This document shows, piece by piece, positions 1 through 8,467 of a stretch of DNA of 64,000 nt. This DNA comes from Carboxylicivirga linearis (GTDB lineage: Bacteria; Bacteroidota; Bacteroidia; Bacteroidales; Marinilabiliaceae). A program made the position numbers and the translations under genes. The notes beneath the pieces are model-generated. The model had not been told where the DNA came from. It made no database searches and saw nothing but the letters and a program-made list of their open reading frames with translations. Numbering within the stretch: position 1 is the stretch's first letter; the number at the start of each line of letters is the position of its first letter. The stretch spans positions 45,654 to 109,653 of the forward strand of contig NZ_JAGUCO010000018.1 of NCBI RefSeq assembly GCF_018271995.1, given 5' to 3'.

Positions 1-1248
1 CTTCCTGGCTATTTCAATCTGCTTCAGATAATTTTTTAGATTACGTTCTATTTGGCGCACAGATAGAACAATGTTCTTTTTTTCATCCAACAGATTGTAT
101 TCATTAGTTTCCTGAGCCAATCGAGCTGCTTCCATACGTGCTTTTTTCTCTCCCCAGTCCCACAACGGCACTTCCAAAGTAAACTGTACATCCTGGTTAT
201 CATTCCTGTTTTGCCGGTCGTAGATGTTATTCACATTTTCAGCATTACCGAACAACCCCACCTGAACAGCCAAATTACCTTTAAACTCATTGGTAGCATT
301 AGTGGTAATCAGATCAAACAACCCCATTTCAACATCAATTTCTCTTTGTCGAATTTCCATTCTGTTCTCAAGTGCAAAACCAGTTGCTTTCTGAAGGTCA
401 ATATCTACCGGTAAAACAGAAACTTCAGCAACAACCATTATCTCTTCCGAAAAGTCCATGCCTAACATTTGTTTGAAGTTATCTTTGATATTATCCAGAT
501 CTACTTCGTTGTTTTGCACAGTTGATTCGCTTGACATCATATCCAACTCAGCCTGAAGCATTTCTTCTTTTGCAGTTAAACCTGCTTCTACTTTATTTTT
601 AATGATTTCGTAACTCTTTTTTCTATTGGCCAGTTCTTCACGCGATGTAATCAACTGCATTTGAGCCTGATAAATCTGATAAAAGTACTGCGTTATCTGT
701 CGTTCAACATTTAAGGCCTGAAGCGCATAATTTAATTGAGAGTTTTCGTAATTAAACTCAATCTCTTTGTACTCCATTTTACGCCTGTTGTAGGTAAAAA
801 GAGGTTGTTCCAGGCGTAGATTCAAACTGTTGGTAAAACCCGTAAACGGATCGAAATTAATATCATCACGTTTATTCGTTTGCCAGCCAAAGTTGTTATT
901 TAATGAAACAACTCCATCGGTAAATAAAATGGGTTGACTTACACTAAACGCACCTGAAGTAGTGAAATTTTCATCGTTGTACCAGGTTTGATTCGACTGG
1001 TCGTAGTTTCTGCTATTACTATACTGAAAAGGTGATAAATCCAATCGAAAATTTGATTTCAAAGATGCTTTTTGAGCATTGAGCAACTCTCGATATCTTT
1101 CCAGATTATATCGTGCTCTAACAATATCAGGACTTTGTTTCAGAGCTTCTTCCACCGATTGCTCCAAAGTCATCAGGCGTTGAGCCTCCACATTTATGGC
1201 AAACATCGAAAAGAAAAGCACAAACAATCCAATTATACTTTTATTCAT
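1..1248 (-). CDS. TolC-family outer membrane efflux protein (partial, C-terminus beyond window)
   Basis: An open frame of 416 codons runs from an ATG at 1246-1248 to the left edge without a stop. The N-terminus is a signal peptide ending ...NVEA-Q. The remainder is rich in long amphipathic helices and ends in heptad-like Arg/Lys/Glu helices, with two repeats of the kind seen in TolC/OEP proteins (an N-terminal EQSVEEAL segment and a VPLWDWGEKKARMEAA segment, the latter typical of the second OEP repeat). The family forms trimeric outer membrane channels for type I secretion and efflux. It lies 18 bp downstream of the ABC exporter gene on the same strand, so it is probably co-transcribed and works with it (inference). 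Confidence 0.85.
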   Translation of the reverse strand, partial: MNKSIIGLFVLFFSMFAINVEAQRLMTLEQSVEEALKQSPDIVRARYNLERYRELLNAQKASLKSNFRLDLSPFQYSNSRNYDQSNQTWYNDENFTTSGAFSVSQPILFTDGVVSLNNNFGWQTNKRDDINFDPFTGFTNSLNLRLEQPLFTYNRRKMEYKEIEFNYENSQLNYALQALNVERQITQYFYQIYQAQMQLITSREELANRKKSYEIIKNKVEAGLTAKEEMLQAELDMMSSESTVQNNEVDLDNIKDNFKQMLGMDFSEEIMVVAEVSVLPVDIDLQKATGFALENRMEIRQREIDVEMGLFDLITTNATNEFKGNLAVQVGLFGNAENVNNIYDRQNRNDNQDVQFTLEVPLWDWGEKKARMEAARLAQETNEYNLLDEKKNIVLSVRQIERNLKNYLKQIEIARK

Positions 1249-1266
1249 GGTTTATGATTAAGTTTA

Positions 1267-4200
1267 TTATTTTTTTACCCATTTAACTGCATCAGCTATA
1301 ACATATTCGCTTTTTGTAAAGTCAGAAAGCTTTACTGTGGCTGCTCCTTCAGAGAAGTAATAGTCTCCGAGATATAACCAACCATTATTATCTTGAGTGA
1401 CTTTAATTTCAACTTCATCCTCGCCGTCATCACTATTCACTGTATAATGAAAATCGCGTTCATACCCTCGGTCTCCACGGCCACGGAAACGTCCCCTTAT
1501 ATCAGGAACATATGCATATACAGCATAATTCCCCGGAGCCTCAATCTGTCCGGTCCAGCTAACATATCCTTCTCCTGTTCCTTTACGTTTGTAATAACCC
1601 GACTTGAGGTACTCTCCAAAAAATTCCTCTCCAGCAACAGGCGACCATTTTACCGGAGTATTCCAAAATCGAATTCTTCCGTAGGTTTCGTTTTCATCTT
1701 CTTCATTCTGTCGACTTAGCCACCAATCTTTAATGGTTCTACTTTCGCCGGTATTTACAAACGAGCATCCGTCATCCTCATTATCAACAATTACCTCAAA
1801 TTTTTCGGCATACCTCAGTTTTTTGCTGGAAGGTTGTAATCCTTCGAAAAAATCAACAACCCGTTTATCTTTAATTACAGCATTTATATTTAACCTCTGA
1901 TTAGAAGGTATATTTCGGGCTAAATAGGTATTAACTGATACATCGCGTGGCACCTCATCTAAAATAAATCCGATATCAACCGTTTCGCCTTTCTTTATAA
2001 GATAGCTCTTAGCATTGGACGACTGATCCATTGAAAACTCAGAACGAAAACGACCTCTGCCTCCTCTTCTTTCTCCTTCACGAATGGTTAAACCTACAAT
2101 TCCATCAATATCGCCTTTATTGGCAACCGGTACTTTCACAAAATAGCGTATGCGATTACCTTCTTTAATCTCCCAAACATCAACATTACCAAATAAAAAG
2201 GCTGGTGCATTATCATCTTTTAACCAATTATTGTACAACTCATTAAAATCAGATTCCGATAATTGATCCATTAAAGATGTAAATTCTTCAACCTCGATAT
2301 TTTTAAATTGAGTGTTCTTAACAATTTCATTTAATTGACGGTCGAAGGTTACTGCATTGGTATTAACTTTAAAACTTGATATCAATTGATTTCCTTTGGA
2401 AGCAAACACATTACCCAACACATTCACATCTTCCTCCTCAATCAAATCATTTAAACTTCTGTCCTTCAGCTTCAAAATAACTTCATCATTGGTACTTAAT
2501 CCTCCAAATCCACCTGGGACATTGGAACTTAAACGTTCGTGAAGATAATTTTCAAGGGCTATTGTTAACAATGGATAACCATCTTCTTCAATTGAATTGG
2601 CATAAGTAAAGTATAGTGGAAAAACCTGATATCTCCCCCAGTTTTCAACACTGCGTTCTCCAGACTGTCGTCTTCCAAAGAAAAAACGTCGTGGGCGTAT
2701 AAAATTATCTCCGATGTAACTCTTAAAGATTTCAATTTGTACATCTTTCTCCGACATTTCTTCATTCCGGTTGCGACCCCGGTTCTCTGTTCTTCTCTTC
2801 TGATTTTTTATATCATTTTGCCAGTTACCGCCTCCACATTCAGGAAAAAACACCATTTCTGGCATAACTTCTTCGGTTGATAGCGACCAGTTTCGCAGGT
2901 AACTATAGAAGTTTATGGGAGACTCAACAATTGAGAATTTATCAAAAGGGTAACTTACCGCTAATTGCCTCTCAAAATCATTTTTTATATTTTGGATCAA
3001 CACCGAAGCTGTATCTTCTAATTCGGTAAAGAAAGGTTTAAAAAATGTGTGTTTAGGATGGTAGTACAAACTAAACTCCACACTATCAACCATTGTACTT
3101 ACTTTCTCAAAAGTACCAATTACCACACTATATGCATTCAGAGCCTGCTGAGAAGTAAAAGACCACCTACCTTCTTCTTCGTCTTTTGAATTTCCTTGCG
3201 ATATGACAGTCAAACCAGGTTTTGATTGCACATCAAGATCCATTCGAACAAACGGATAACGTGTCCAGTATAAATCAGAAGCTACTACAGGATACCAGTT
3301 CGCTTCGCGTGTAAGCAAGACATAATTACTGGTGATAAAGCTAAATTGCTTATTGGCAATGATTGGATCGAGACGATTTAATGATAATAAGGTTTCGTCG
3401 TCAACCTCAGGAAACATGGCTATGTCGTTAATAGTCCCTTCATAGTTAAGTTCAACTGTGAAGCTTCCTTTTACAATGGAGTTCTTTTTTACAGTTAACA
3501 GGTGTGCCTGACGTTCAAATGTCACATCTTTCCCATCAATACTAACTTTTTTGACTTTTAAACCTGGATTAATGGCTAATACCAGATCTCCGTTTTTCCC
3601 ATCTTTCAACCCCACCTCTAACTGAGCTATTACATCAATCTTATCTGCTTTATGAATTAAATTGATGTGATAATTATTGATGTTATAGGCTGACGGTTTT
3701 AGTTGTTGATTTAACCTGGAAACTTCTGCTCTTAAATTTACATTTTGATTATCTCCAATAGCTTTAAAAGACATCATAGTTAATGCCCCAAAGCCAGTAA
3801 TAAGCATACCTGCCAATAATGTATATTTGGCAAATTTTTGTTGTTCCAGTCGGGGTAAACGCCACACGGTTGCCAGAATAAAAAAGATACCTAACAATAA
3901 AAAGGAAGACCTAACTAATATTAAATCTAACTCGTTACCAAAACCTGTAAAATCGGAACGCATAAATGGCATATAGAAACCAAGTACATCCATTAAACCA
4001 AAAAACTTGTTTCTCAAATAAAATAAGGATAAGGCAACAAGTCCTAATAAAACCACAAATGTAATTGCCTGGTTTCGTATGAGCGTCATCACAAAAAAGG
4101 ATAAACCCAAAATAAATACCAGCGTTGGTAAGGAAATTAATAAAGGATAAAGAATAAATGAAGACCAGTTTACAGTTGTATCACTTCCAATTAATGAGAA

Positions 4201-4593
4201 AAGGATGCCTAATGCCATTACAATAGCATTTAAAACAACAAAAACTTTAAGAATACCTAGTGTCTTTCCGGTAACATATTCAATATTAGACATACTCCTA
4301 ACATAAAAAGCTTCTGTGGTATCCAGCTTTTTGTCTCTGCCTAAAAAATCTGCCGATAAGAAAATGGCAATTATGGATTGGGCAATATTTAAAATCCACA
4401 TATTAAAATAAGGCACACCGGACGGGATGAGACGTCCTGGCCACGAACCTTCAGCAATACCTGCCACCGCAAACATGTTAAACATTAAAAGAAAAAATAA
4501 GGCTATTGCAGAAAATATTCTGAAGAACCAGCTCCTGAGCAGTGTTTTAGACTCGAAACGAGCTATCGTTCTAACATTAAATAGTGAGATCAT
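1267..4593 (-). CDS. ABC transporter permease with degenerate M1-peptidase-like domain and golvesin-type C-terminus
   Basis: 1108 residues. About 270 N-terminal residues form ABC-2-type membrane segments (FFRIFSAIALFFLLMFNMF and later hydrophobic stretches). A large extracytoplasmic region resembles the M1 aminopeptidase fold found fused to Bacteroidota ABC permeases. The zinc site HExxH appears to be lost: the aligned segment near residues 620-624 reads IEIFK, followed by SYIGDNF where active enzymes have QWWGNQ. The last ~145 residues (DNEDDGCSF... to VIADAVKWVKK) match the golvesin/xanthan-lyase-type beta domain. The start overlaps the ATPase gene stop by 4 bp (translational coupling). Substrate unknown. 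Confidence 0.85.
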   Translation of the reverse strand: MISLFNVRTIARFESKTLLRSWFFRIFSAIALFFLLMFNMFAVAGIAEGSWPGRLIPSGVPYFNMWILNIAQSIIAIFLSADFLGRDKKLDTTEAFYVRSMSNIEYVTGKTLGILKVFVVLNAIVMALGILFSLIGSDTTVNWSSFILYPLLISLPTLVFILGLSFFVMTLIRNQAITFVVLLGLVALSLFYLRNKFFGLMDVLGFYMPFMRSDFTGFGNELDLILVRSSFLLLGIFFILATVWRLPRLEQQKFAKYTLLAGMLITGFGALTMMSFKAIGDNQNVNLRAEVSRLNQQLKPSAYNINNYHINLIHKADKIDVIAQLEVGLKDGKNGDLVLAINPGLKVKKVSIDGKDVTFERQAHLLTVKKNSIVKGSFTVELNYEGTINDIAMFPEVDDETLLSLNRLDPIIANKQFSFITSNYVLLTREANWYPVVASDLYWTRYPFVRMDLDVQSKPGLTVISQGNSKDEEEGRWSFTSQQALNAYSVVIGTFEKVSTMVDSVEFSLYYHPKHTFFKPFFTELEDTASVLIQNIKNDFERQLAVSYPFDKFSIVESPINFYSYLRNWSLSTEEVMPEMVFFPECGGGNWQNDIKNQKRRTENRGRNRNEEMSEKDVQIEIFKSYIGDNFIRPRRFFFGRRQSGERSVENWGRYQVFPLYFTYANSIEEDGYPLLTIALENYLHERLSSNVPGGFGGLSTNDEVILKLKDRSLNDLIEEEDVNVLGNVFASKGNQLISSFKVNTNAVTFDRQLNEIVKNTQFKNIEVEEFTSLMDQLSESDFNELYNNWLKDDNAPAFLFGNVDVWEIKEGNRIRYFVKVPVANKGDIDGIVGLTIREGERRGGRGRFRSEFSMDQSSNAKSYLIKKGETVDIGFILDEVPRDVSVNTYLARNIPSNQRLNINAVIKDKRVVDFFEGLQPSSKKLRYAEKFEVIVDNEDDGCSFVNTGESRTIKDWWLSRQNEEDENETYGRIRFWNTPVKWSPVAGEEFFGEYLKSGYYKRKGTGEGYVSWTGQIEAPGNYAVYAYVPDIRGRFRGRGDRGYERDFHYTVNSDDGEDEVEIKVTQDNNGWLYLGDYYFSEGAATVKLSDFTKSEYVIADAVKWVKK

Positions 4594-5486
4594 TCTAATT
4601 CAATTTTGGATTTAGTCAGGTATTCCATAAAGTACACATAGGCATGTTCTAAATTGGGCTGAACTTCCGATGCTTTCCAGCCATTGGGTTTATCTGCTAC
4701 AAACTCCACCTCATATCCGGCAGGATCGGGGATTGAAGTAATAACCGGAAATGTTTCACTAATGCGTTTCATTTCATCAAAAGTGACTGAAGTTTTAAAT
4801 ACATGACCTTCACTCTGCTTAATAAATTGTTCGGGTGAACCCGTAAAATGCACTTCTCCGGAATTTAATAACGCCATTTGACTACAGGTAGATGAAATAT
4901 CACCTACAATATGTGTAGAAAGGATAATAATAACCTCTTTCTGACTAAGATTAGAAAGTATATTCCTGAATCGTATACGCTCTTCGGGGTCCAATCCGGT
5001 TGTAGGTTCATCAACAATAATGATTTTAGGATCACCTATTAAAGCCTGTGCTATTCCAAGACGACGCTTCATACCTCCGGAAAGCTTATTGGCAAATCGG
5101 TTTCGAACATCAAATAAACCAACTTGTTCAAGTAAATCATCTACAGCTGATAAGCGCTGTTTTTTACTTTTTATTCCCGCCAAAGAAGCGGCATAATCGA
5201 GAAATTCCCAAGTACGTAGTTTAGCAAAAAAACGAAAATCCTGAGGCAGATATCCAAGGTACGAGCGTACTTCTTTACGATTCTTAGATAATGGCATACC
5301 ATTTACAAACACCTCTCCATGAGTAGGCTTTTGCAAAGTAACCAGTATTCGCATTAATGTTGATTTTCCGGCTCCATTGGGTCCTAATAAACCAAACATT
5401 CCCGGGTTAATCTCAAGATTAACTCGGTTGAGTGCTCTGAAATCATTTTTATAAACCTGACTCAGATCTTTAATTTCTATATTCAA
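4590..5486 (-). CDS. ABC transporter ATP-binding protein
   Basis: 298 residues. Walker A (GPNGAGKS, about residues 35-42), Q-loop (LPQDFRFF), signature LSGGMKRR, Walker B (IIIVDEPTTGLDPEER) and the H-loop (STHIV) are all present, so it should be an active ATPase. It is of the gliding/antibiotic-export type (CcmA-like). It is the first gene of the ABC operon; the permease starts within its stop codon. It would energise the M1-like permease at the inner membrane, probably with the TolC-like protein further downstream. Starts at an ATG at 5484-5486; no clear TAnnTTTG motif was found just upstream. Confidence 0.92.
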   Translation of the reverse strand: MNIEIKDLSQVYKNDFRALNRVNLEINPGMFGLLGPNGAGKSTLMRILVTLQKPTHGEVFVNGMPLSKNRKEVRSYLGYLPQDFRFFAKLRTWEFLDYAASLAGIKSKKQRLSAVDDLLEQVGLFDVRNRFANKLSGGMKRRLGIAQALIGDPKIIIVDEPTTGLDPEERIRFRNILSNLSQKEVIIILSTHIVGDISSTCSQMALLNSGEVHFTGSPEQFIKQSEGHVFKTSVTFDEMKRISETFPVITSIPDPAGYEVEFVADKPNGWKASEVQPNLEHAYVYFMEYLTKSKIELE

Positions 5487-5807
5487 GACATTTAGATTTA
5501 GGTTAACCTACAATAAACAAAAAACGTACTATTAAACACAGTACATTTACTGTCTGCTATTTAGCTCTATTTATAGATCAAAAAAGTGTACGCTTATGAT
5601 ACAGCATGTTCGTAATCGAACACTGTATACAATTACTCTAATTTGACGTTGGATAGACTATTAATCCTTCAATAAAATTCCACTTTTTTTAATAATATTT
5701 AATAATCTACTAAAATTTAATTACGGATAGACATAAAAAGAGGCGCTCAAGCTATTATGAACACCTCTTTATTAACAATTAAGCTAACTATAATAGTTTT
5801 CTAATTT
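5487..5807. other. intergenic region upstream of the ABC operon
   Basis: About 320 bp without a gene. It holds the terminator of the LTxxQ gene at its right end and must contain the promoter of the leftward ABC operon. It is AT-rich; no further structure was recognised. Confidence 0.6.
5735..5770 (-). terminator. putative terminator of the ECF/LTxxQ operon
   Basis: AAAGAGG at 5737-5743 pairs with CCTCTTT at 5764-5770; read leftward the stem is followed by a short T run. It lies 38 bp beyond the LTxxQ gene stop. Confidence 0.55.
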
Positions 5808-6707
5808 TTAACGTCTGCCATGCCTTCCTTTTCTACCAAATCCCCTGCTGTCAAAGGCCATCTTTTGTTCATCTGTCATTTGATTACGAACTTCCATTTT
5901 ATGCTCTGCCCTAAGCTTTGCTAATTGAAGTTTTATCTCCGACTGTTCAGTTATTGTTTTATCAACTTGTTTTAAATTGATGTTTTTTCCGGTTGTTTGA
6001 GTTTTTAACTGAGCATTTAATTCATTCAGTTTATTTTTAAGAGTCTGTTCTTTTTTCAATAACTGTAAACGCGATTGATCCATAAACTCTTTTTGAGCAT
6101 CTGTTAAATCCAAAGCTGTCAGGTTTCGTCTCTGCCCTGTTCCTCTGCCTTGACCAGCTTGATTTCTCTGACCTCTTCCCTGCCCCTGGCTTTTTCCATA
6201 GCCTTGACCATTGCCTCGTTGACCATTACCTCTTCCAAAGCTATTTCTATCGCAACCTGGACATTGACCTTGGTTTCCTTTACCCAAACCATAGCCTTGC
6301 CCCATTTGACCTTTGGGGCCCTTTTTACGTGCATCAAACAAAATAACCTGATCGTCAGTTAGGTTGGCCTTTACATCCTGAAAATGTCTGATTCTTTCTT
6401 TTTGAAGGTTCGTTTGAATTGTATTAATAGAAGCTAAACATTCAAACAACGCATCTTTATCAACAGGATCTGTTGTTTCAAGCGTATGTTTTCTGGTAAT
6501 CAATTCATTTAACTGATTGTGATCCGCTTTTGTTTTTTGATAAAATGCAACTCGTAGTTCATCCATTTTATCTTTCTGTTCTTGCGTTAAATCATCCTTT
6601 AAAACACAATCTTGTCGGTTAAAAGCTTGTTTTCGTTGCTGCTGGGCGGTTGCTGATACAGCTACCATAGCTAAAGCTATCAATCCCAAAAATAATTTTG
6701 TTTTCAT
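5808..6707 (-). CDS. tandem LTxxQ (Spy/CpxP-like) periplasmic protein with Gly/Gln-rich linker
   Basis: Start set at the ATG at 6705-6707, since an upstream in-frame start would place nine charged residues before a clear signal peptide (MKTKLFLGLIALAMVAVSATA-Q). The 299-residue product has four LTxxQ-type motifs: LTQEQ (~40), LTDDQ (~116), LTDAQ (~201), MTDEQ (~277). They form two Spy-like helical halves joined by a ~65-residue Gly/Gln/Arg-rich linker (about 130-194) containing CPGC. Spy/CpxP proteins are periplasmic chaperones or stress sensors. Last gene of the sigma/anti-sigma operon, so likely a sensor or a target of that sigma factor (inference). Confidence 0.8.
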   Translation of the reverse strand: MKTKLFLGLIALAMVAVSATAQQQRKQAFNRQDCVLKDDLTQEQKDKMDELRVAFYQKTKADHNQLNELITRKHTLETTDPVDKDALFECLASINTIQTNLQKERIRHFQDVKANLTDDQVILFDARKKGPKGQMGQGYGLGKGNQGQCPGCDRNSFGRGNGQRGNGQGYGKSQGQGRGQRNQAGQGRGTGQRRNLTALDLTDAQKEFMDQSRLQLLKKEQTLKNKLNELNAQLKTQTTGKNINLKQVDKTITEQSEIKLQLAKLRAEHKMEVRNQMTDEQKMAFDSRGFGRKGRHGRR

Positions 6708-6804
6708 CTTTAAAATTCTTTCAATTTTTGACATAATTTCCCCATTTAGCCAATTGACAGATCGGCTATTAATTCTGAATCAATAATTTAATAATGATTA
6801 AATA

Positions 6805-7311
6805 CTAACGAGGTCCTCTTCCTCTTCGATGTCTTCCGGGAGGCTTTTCCATCCAATGGCGGAAGGTTTGATCCAATTTCTCTCTTTGGTCTTCGTTTCT
6901 GCAAACAGAACGAACTTTTCTGTAATGATTAAAGTTCAAAAACTCTATTTCCTTCTGCAATTCAGCTATGCTATTAATATTATCATGTACTACAGCCGAA
7001 TCACTTGACTTGGTAAAAGTTTGATTCATTAAACCTTCTTTCAAACTGTCTATTTGCTTTTGATAAATAAAAACGTCTTTAAGATGTTCATTACGTAATC
7101 GTTCAAATTCATCAAATTGTGCATCATCCAATTCCAGTTTTTGCATAAAGCGCTGCTTCCACTGGGCCTTTATTTTTTCTTTGTTTTTATTCTCTAATTG
7201 CCCCGTTTGAGAACTATTGCCTGAGTTGGTTAACCAGAGGCTTAAAACAACCAGGTTACCTACAAAAAACACTGCCAGAATAATCCAACATATTTTACAA
7301 CTCCTGCTCAT
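6805..7311 (-). CDS. membrane-anchored periplasmic sensor, CnrX/Spy-like
   Basis: 168 residues. One N-terminal membrane helix (about 8-27, after MSRSCKIC) is followed by a charged, all-helical periplasmic region with an LDDAQFDEFERLR motif (LTxxQ-like) and a basic tail RHRRGRGPR. This is the architecture of periplasmic heavy-metal-sensor/refolding-chaperone proteins such as CnrX and ZraP. Only 2 bp separate it from the anti-sigma gene, so the two are translationally coupled. It may tune the anti-sigma factor in response to envelope stress or metal; the ligand cannot be read from sequence. Confidence 0.75.
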   Translation of the reverse strand: MSRSCKICWIILAVFFVGNLVVLSLWLTNSGNSSQTGQLENKNKEKIKAQWKQRFMQKLELDDAQFDEFERLRNEHLKDVFIYQKQIDSLKEGLMNQTFTKSSDSAVVHDNINSIAELQKEIEFLNFNHYRKVRSVCRNEDQREKLDQTFRHWMEKPPGRHRRGRGPR

Positions 7312-7313
7312 AA

Positions 7314-7658
7314 CTATTTTGTTTTATCCGAAGATGCTAAAAGTTCAATATCATAGTACACCGACCAACTACTTTCATCGCTGTTTTCATAAACACTTGT
7401 CCATTCATCAATAACCTGATTTTGGGCAGAAGTGTTAATTTGCTGCATTACCAGAAACAAATTACCAACTAACATCAAAAATGCTAAAGAGGCTGCAATG
7501 TTAACCATGTATTTTAAATAAGGATTTGAAGGAGTAATTTTTTCCACCTTATTCATCACCTGATCAACAAAATCAACACTAATTCTCATGTTTGAATCAA
7601 CCAGAGGTGTGTTAATTATGGAATCAATCCTATTACTATGTTTATTATTATCTTTCAT
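7314..7658 (-). CDS. small single-pass membrane protein, probable anti-sigma factor
   Basis: 114 residues. A charged cytoplasmic N-terminal region (1-49) is followed by one membrane helix (about 50-70) and a ~44-residue periplasmic tail. No HxxxCxxC zinc anti-sigma motif is present. The identification rests on position: it is directly downstream of an ECF sigma gene and upstream of a CnrX-like sensor, the standard order for a CnrY-type anti-sigma factor. It is too diverged to assign by motif alone. Confidence 0.6.
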   Translation of the reverse strand: MKDNNKHSNRIDSIINTPLVDSNMRISVDFVDQVMNKVEKITPSNPYLKYMVNIAASLAFLMLVGNLFLVMQQINTSAQNQVIDEWTSVYENSDESSWSVYYDIELLASSDKTK

Positions 7659-7709
7659 CTCCGTCCTTTCATTATATTTGACGTCATCTATTTTTTTTTC
7701 CTGCGCTTT

Positions 7710-8285
7710 TTAAAGAATTTCCTGTTTTTGCTGCATAAGAATTTCTTTCAATTTCTTTTTAGCCCTCACCAACAGCGACTCAACCGATCCTTCTGAAACA
7801 CTCATTATTTCTGCAACTTCCTTTTGAGGTAACTCATCAAGCTTAGACAAACTCAAGGCAACTCTTTGCCTCTCGGGAAGCTTATCCATAGCCATCAATA
7901 AAATTCTTTTGCGCTCTTCCAGTTCCAATTCCTGACTTACATCATCAGAATCAACAACCGATAAGTTTGCCAACTCAGCATTTTCCATGGTAGACAACAC
8001 CCCGTATCCTCTCTTTTTTCGCTTCTTCTGTCGTAAATAATCCAATGATTTATTAACAGCCAAACGATACAACCAGGTTGATAAGCTGGCCTCCTCTCTA
8101 TAACTGGAAACCGACTTGAAGACTTCAACAAAAACTTCTTGTGCTACATCTTCTGCGTCTACTAAATGATTAACAAATGACATACAGATATGAATCACCC
8201 GTTGATGATGAATAACCACCAACTGCCGGAATGCATCTTTATTCCCCTCTTTAACCTGTTTAATTAATAATCTATCGTCAATCAT
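7710..8285 (-). CDS. RNA polymerase ECF-type sigma factor
   Basis: 191 residues. Region 2 (DAEDVAQEVFVEVFKSV, STWLYRLAVNKSLDYLR) and region 4 (LPERQRVALSLSKLDELPQKEVAEIMSVSEGSVESLLVRAKKKL) are clear. First gene of a four-gene leftward operon with a likely anti-sigma factor and two periplasmic helical proteins. It probably directs transcription of its own operon and envelope-stress genes (inference from family practice). No autoregulatory promoter motif could be identified by eye. Confidence 0.93.
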   Translation of the reverse strand: MIDDRLLIKQVKEGNKDAFRQLVVIHHQRVIHICMSFVNHLVDAEDVAQEVFVEVFKSVSSYREEASLSTWLYRLAVNKSLDYLRQKKRKKRGYGVLSTMENAELANLSVVDSDDVSQELELEERKRILLMAMDKLPERQRVALSLSKLDELPQKEVAEIMSVSEGSVESLLVRAKKKLKEILMQQKQEIL

Positions 8286-8467
8286 TTTCTGTCATCTACT
8301 CTTTAGACGCCATTCATTATTATATCCTTCAAATCAACCAATAAATTTACAACATTTATTTACGTCAGGTATACATTGGCCAAATCTACAATAACTACCT
8401 TATTAATAAATAATAAATTAATTGCTATATTTAACTCTAACATAAACATTGATCAAACGCCCCCTGA

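Noticed and set aside
6119..6337. 72-codon ORF inside the LTxxQ gene
   Set aside because: Shadow frame over the Gly/Gln-rich linker; low complexity and no start context.
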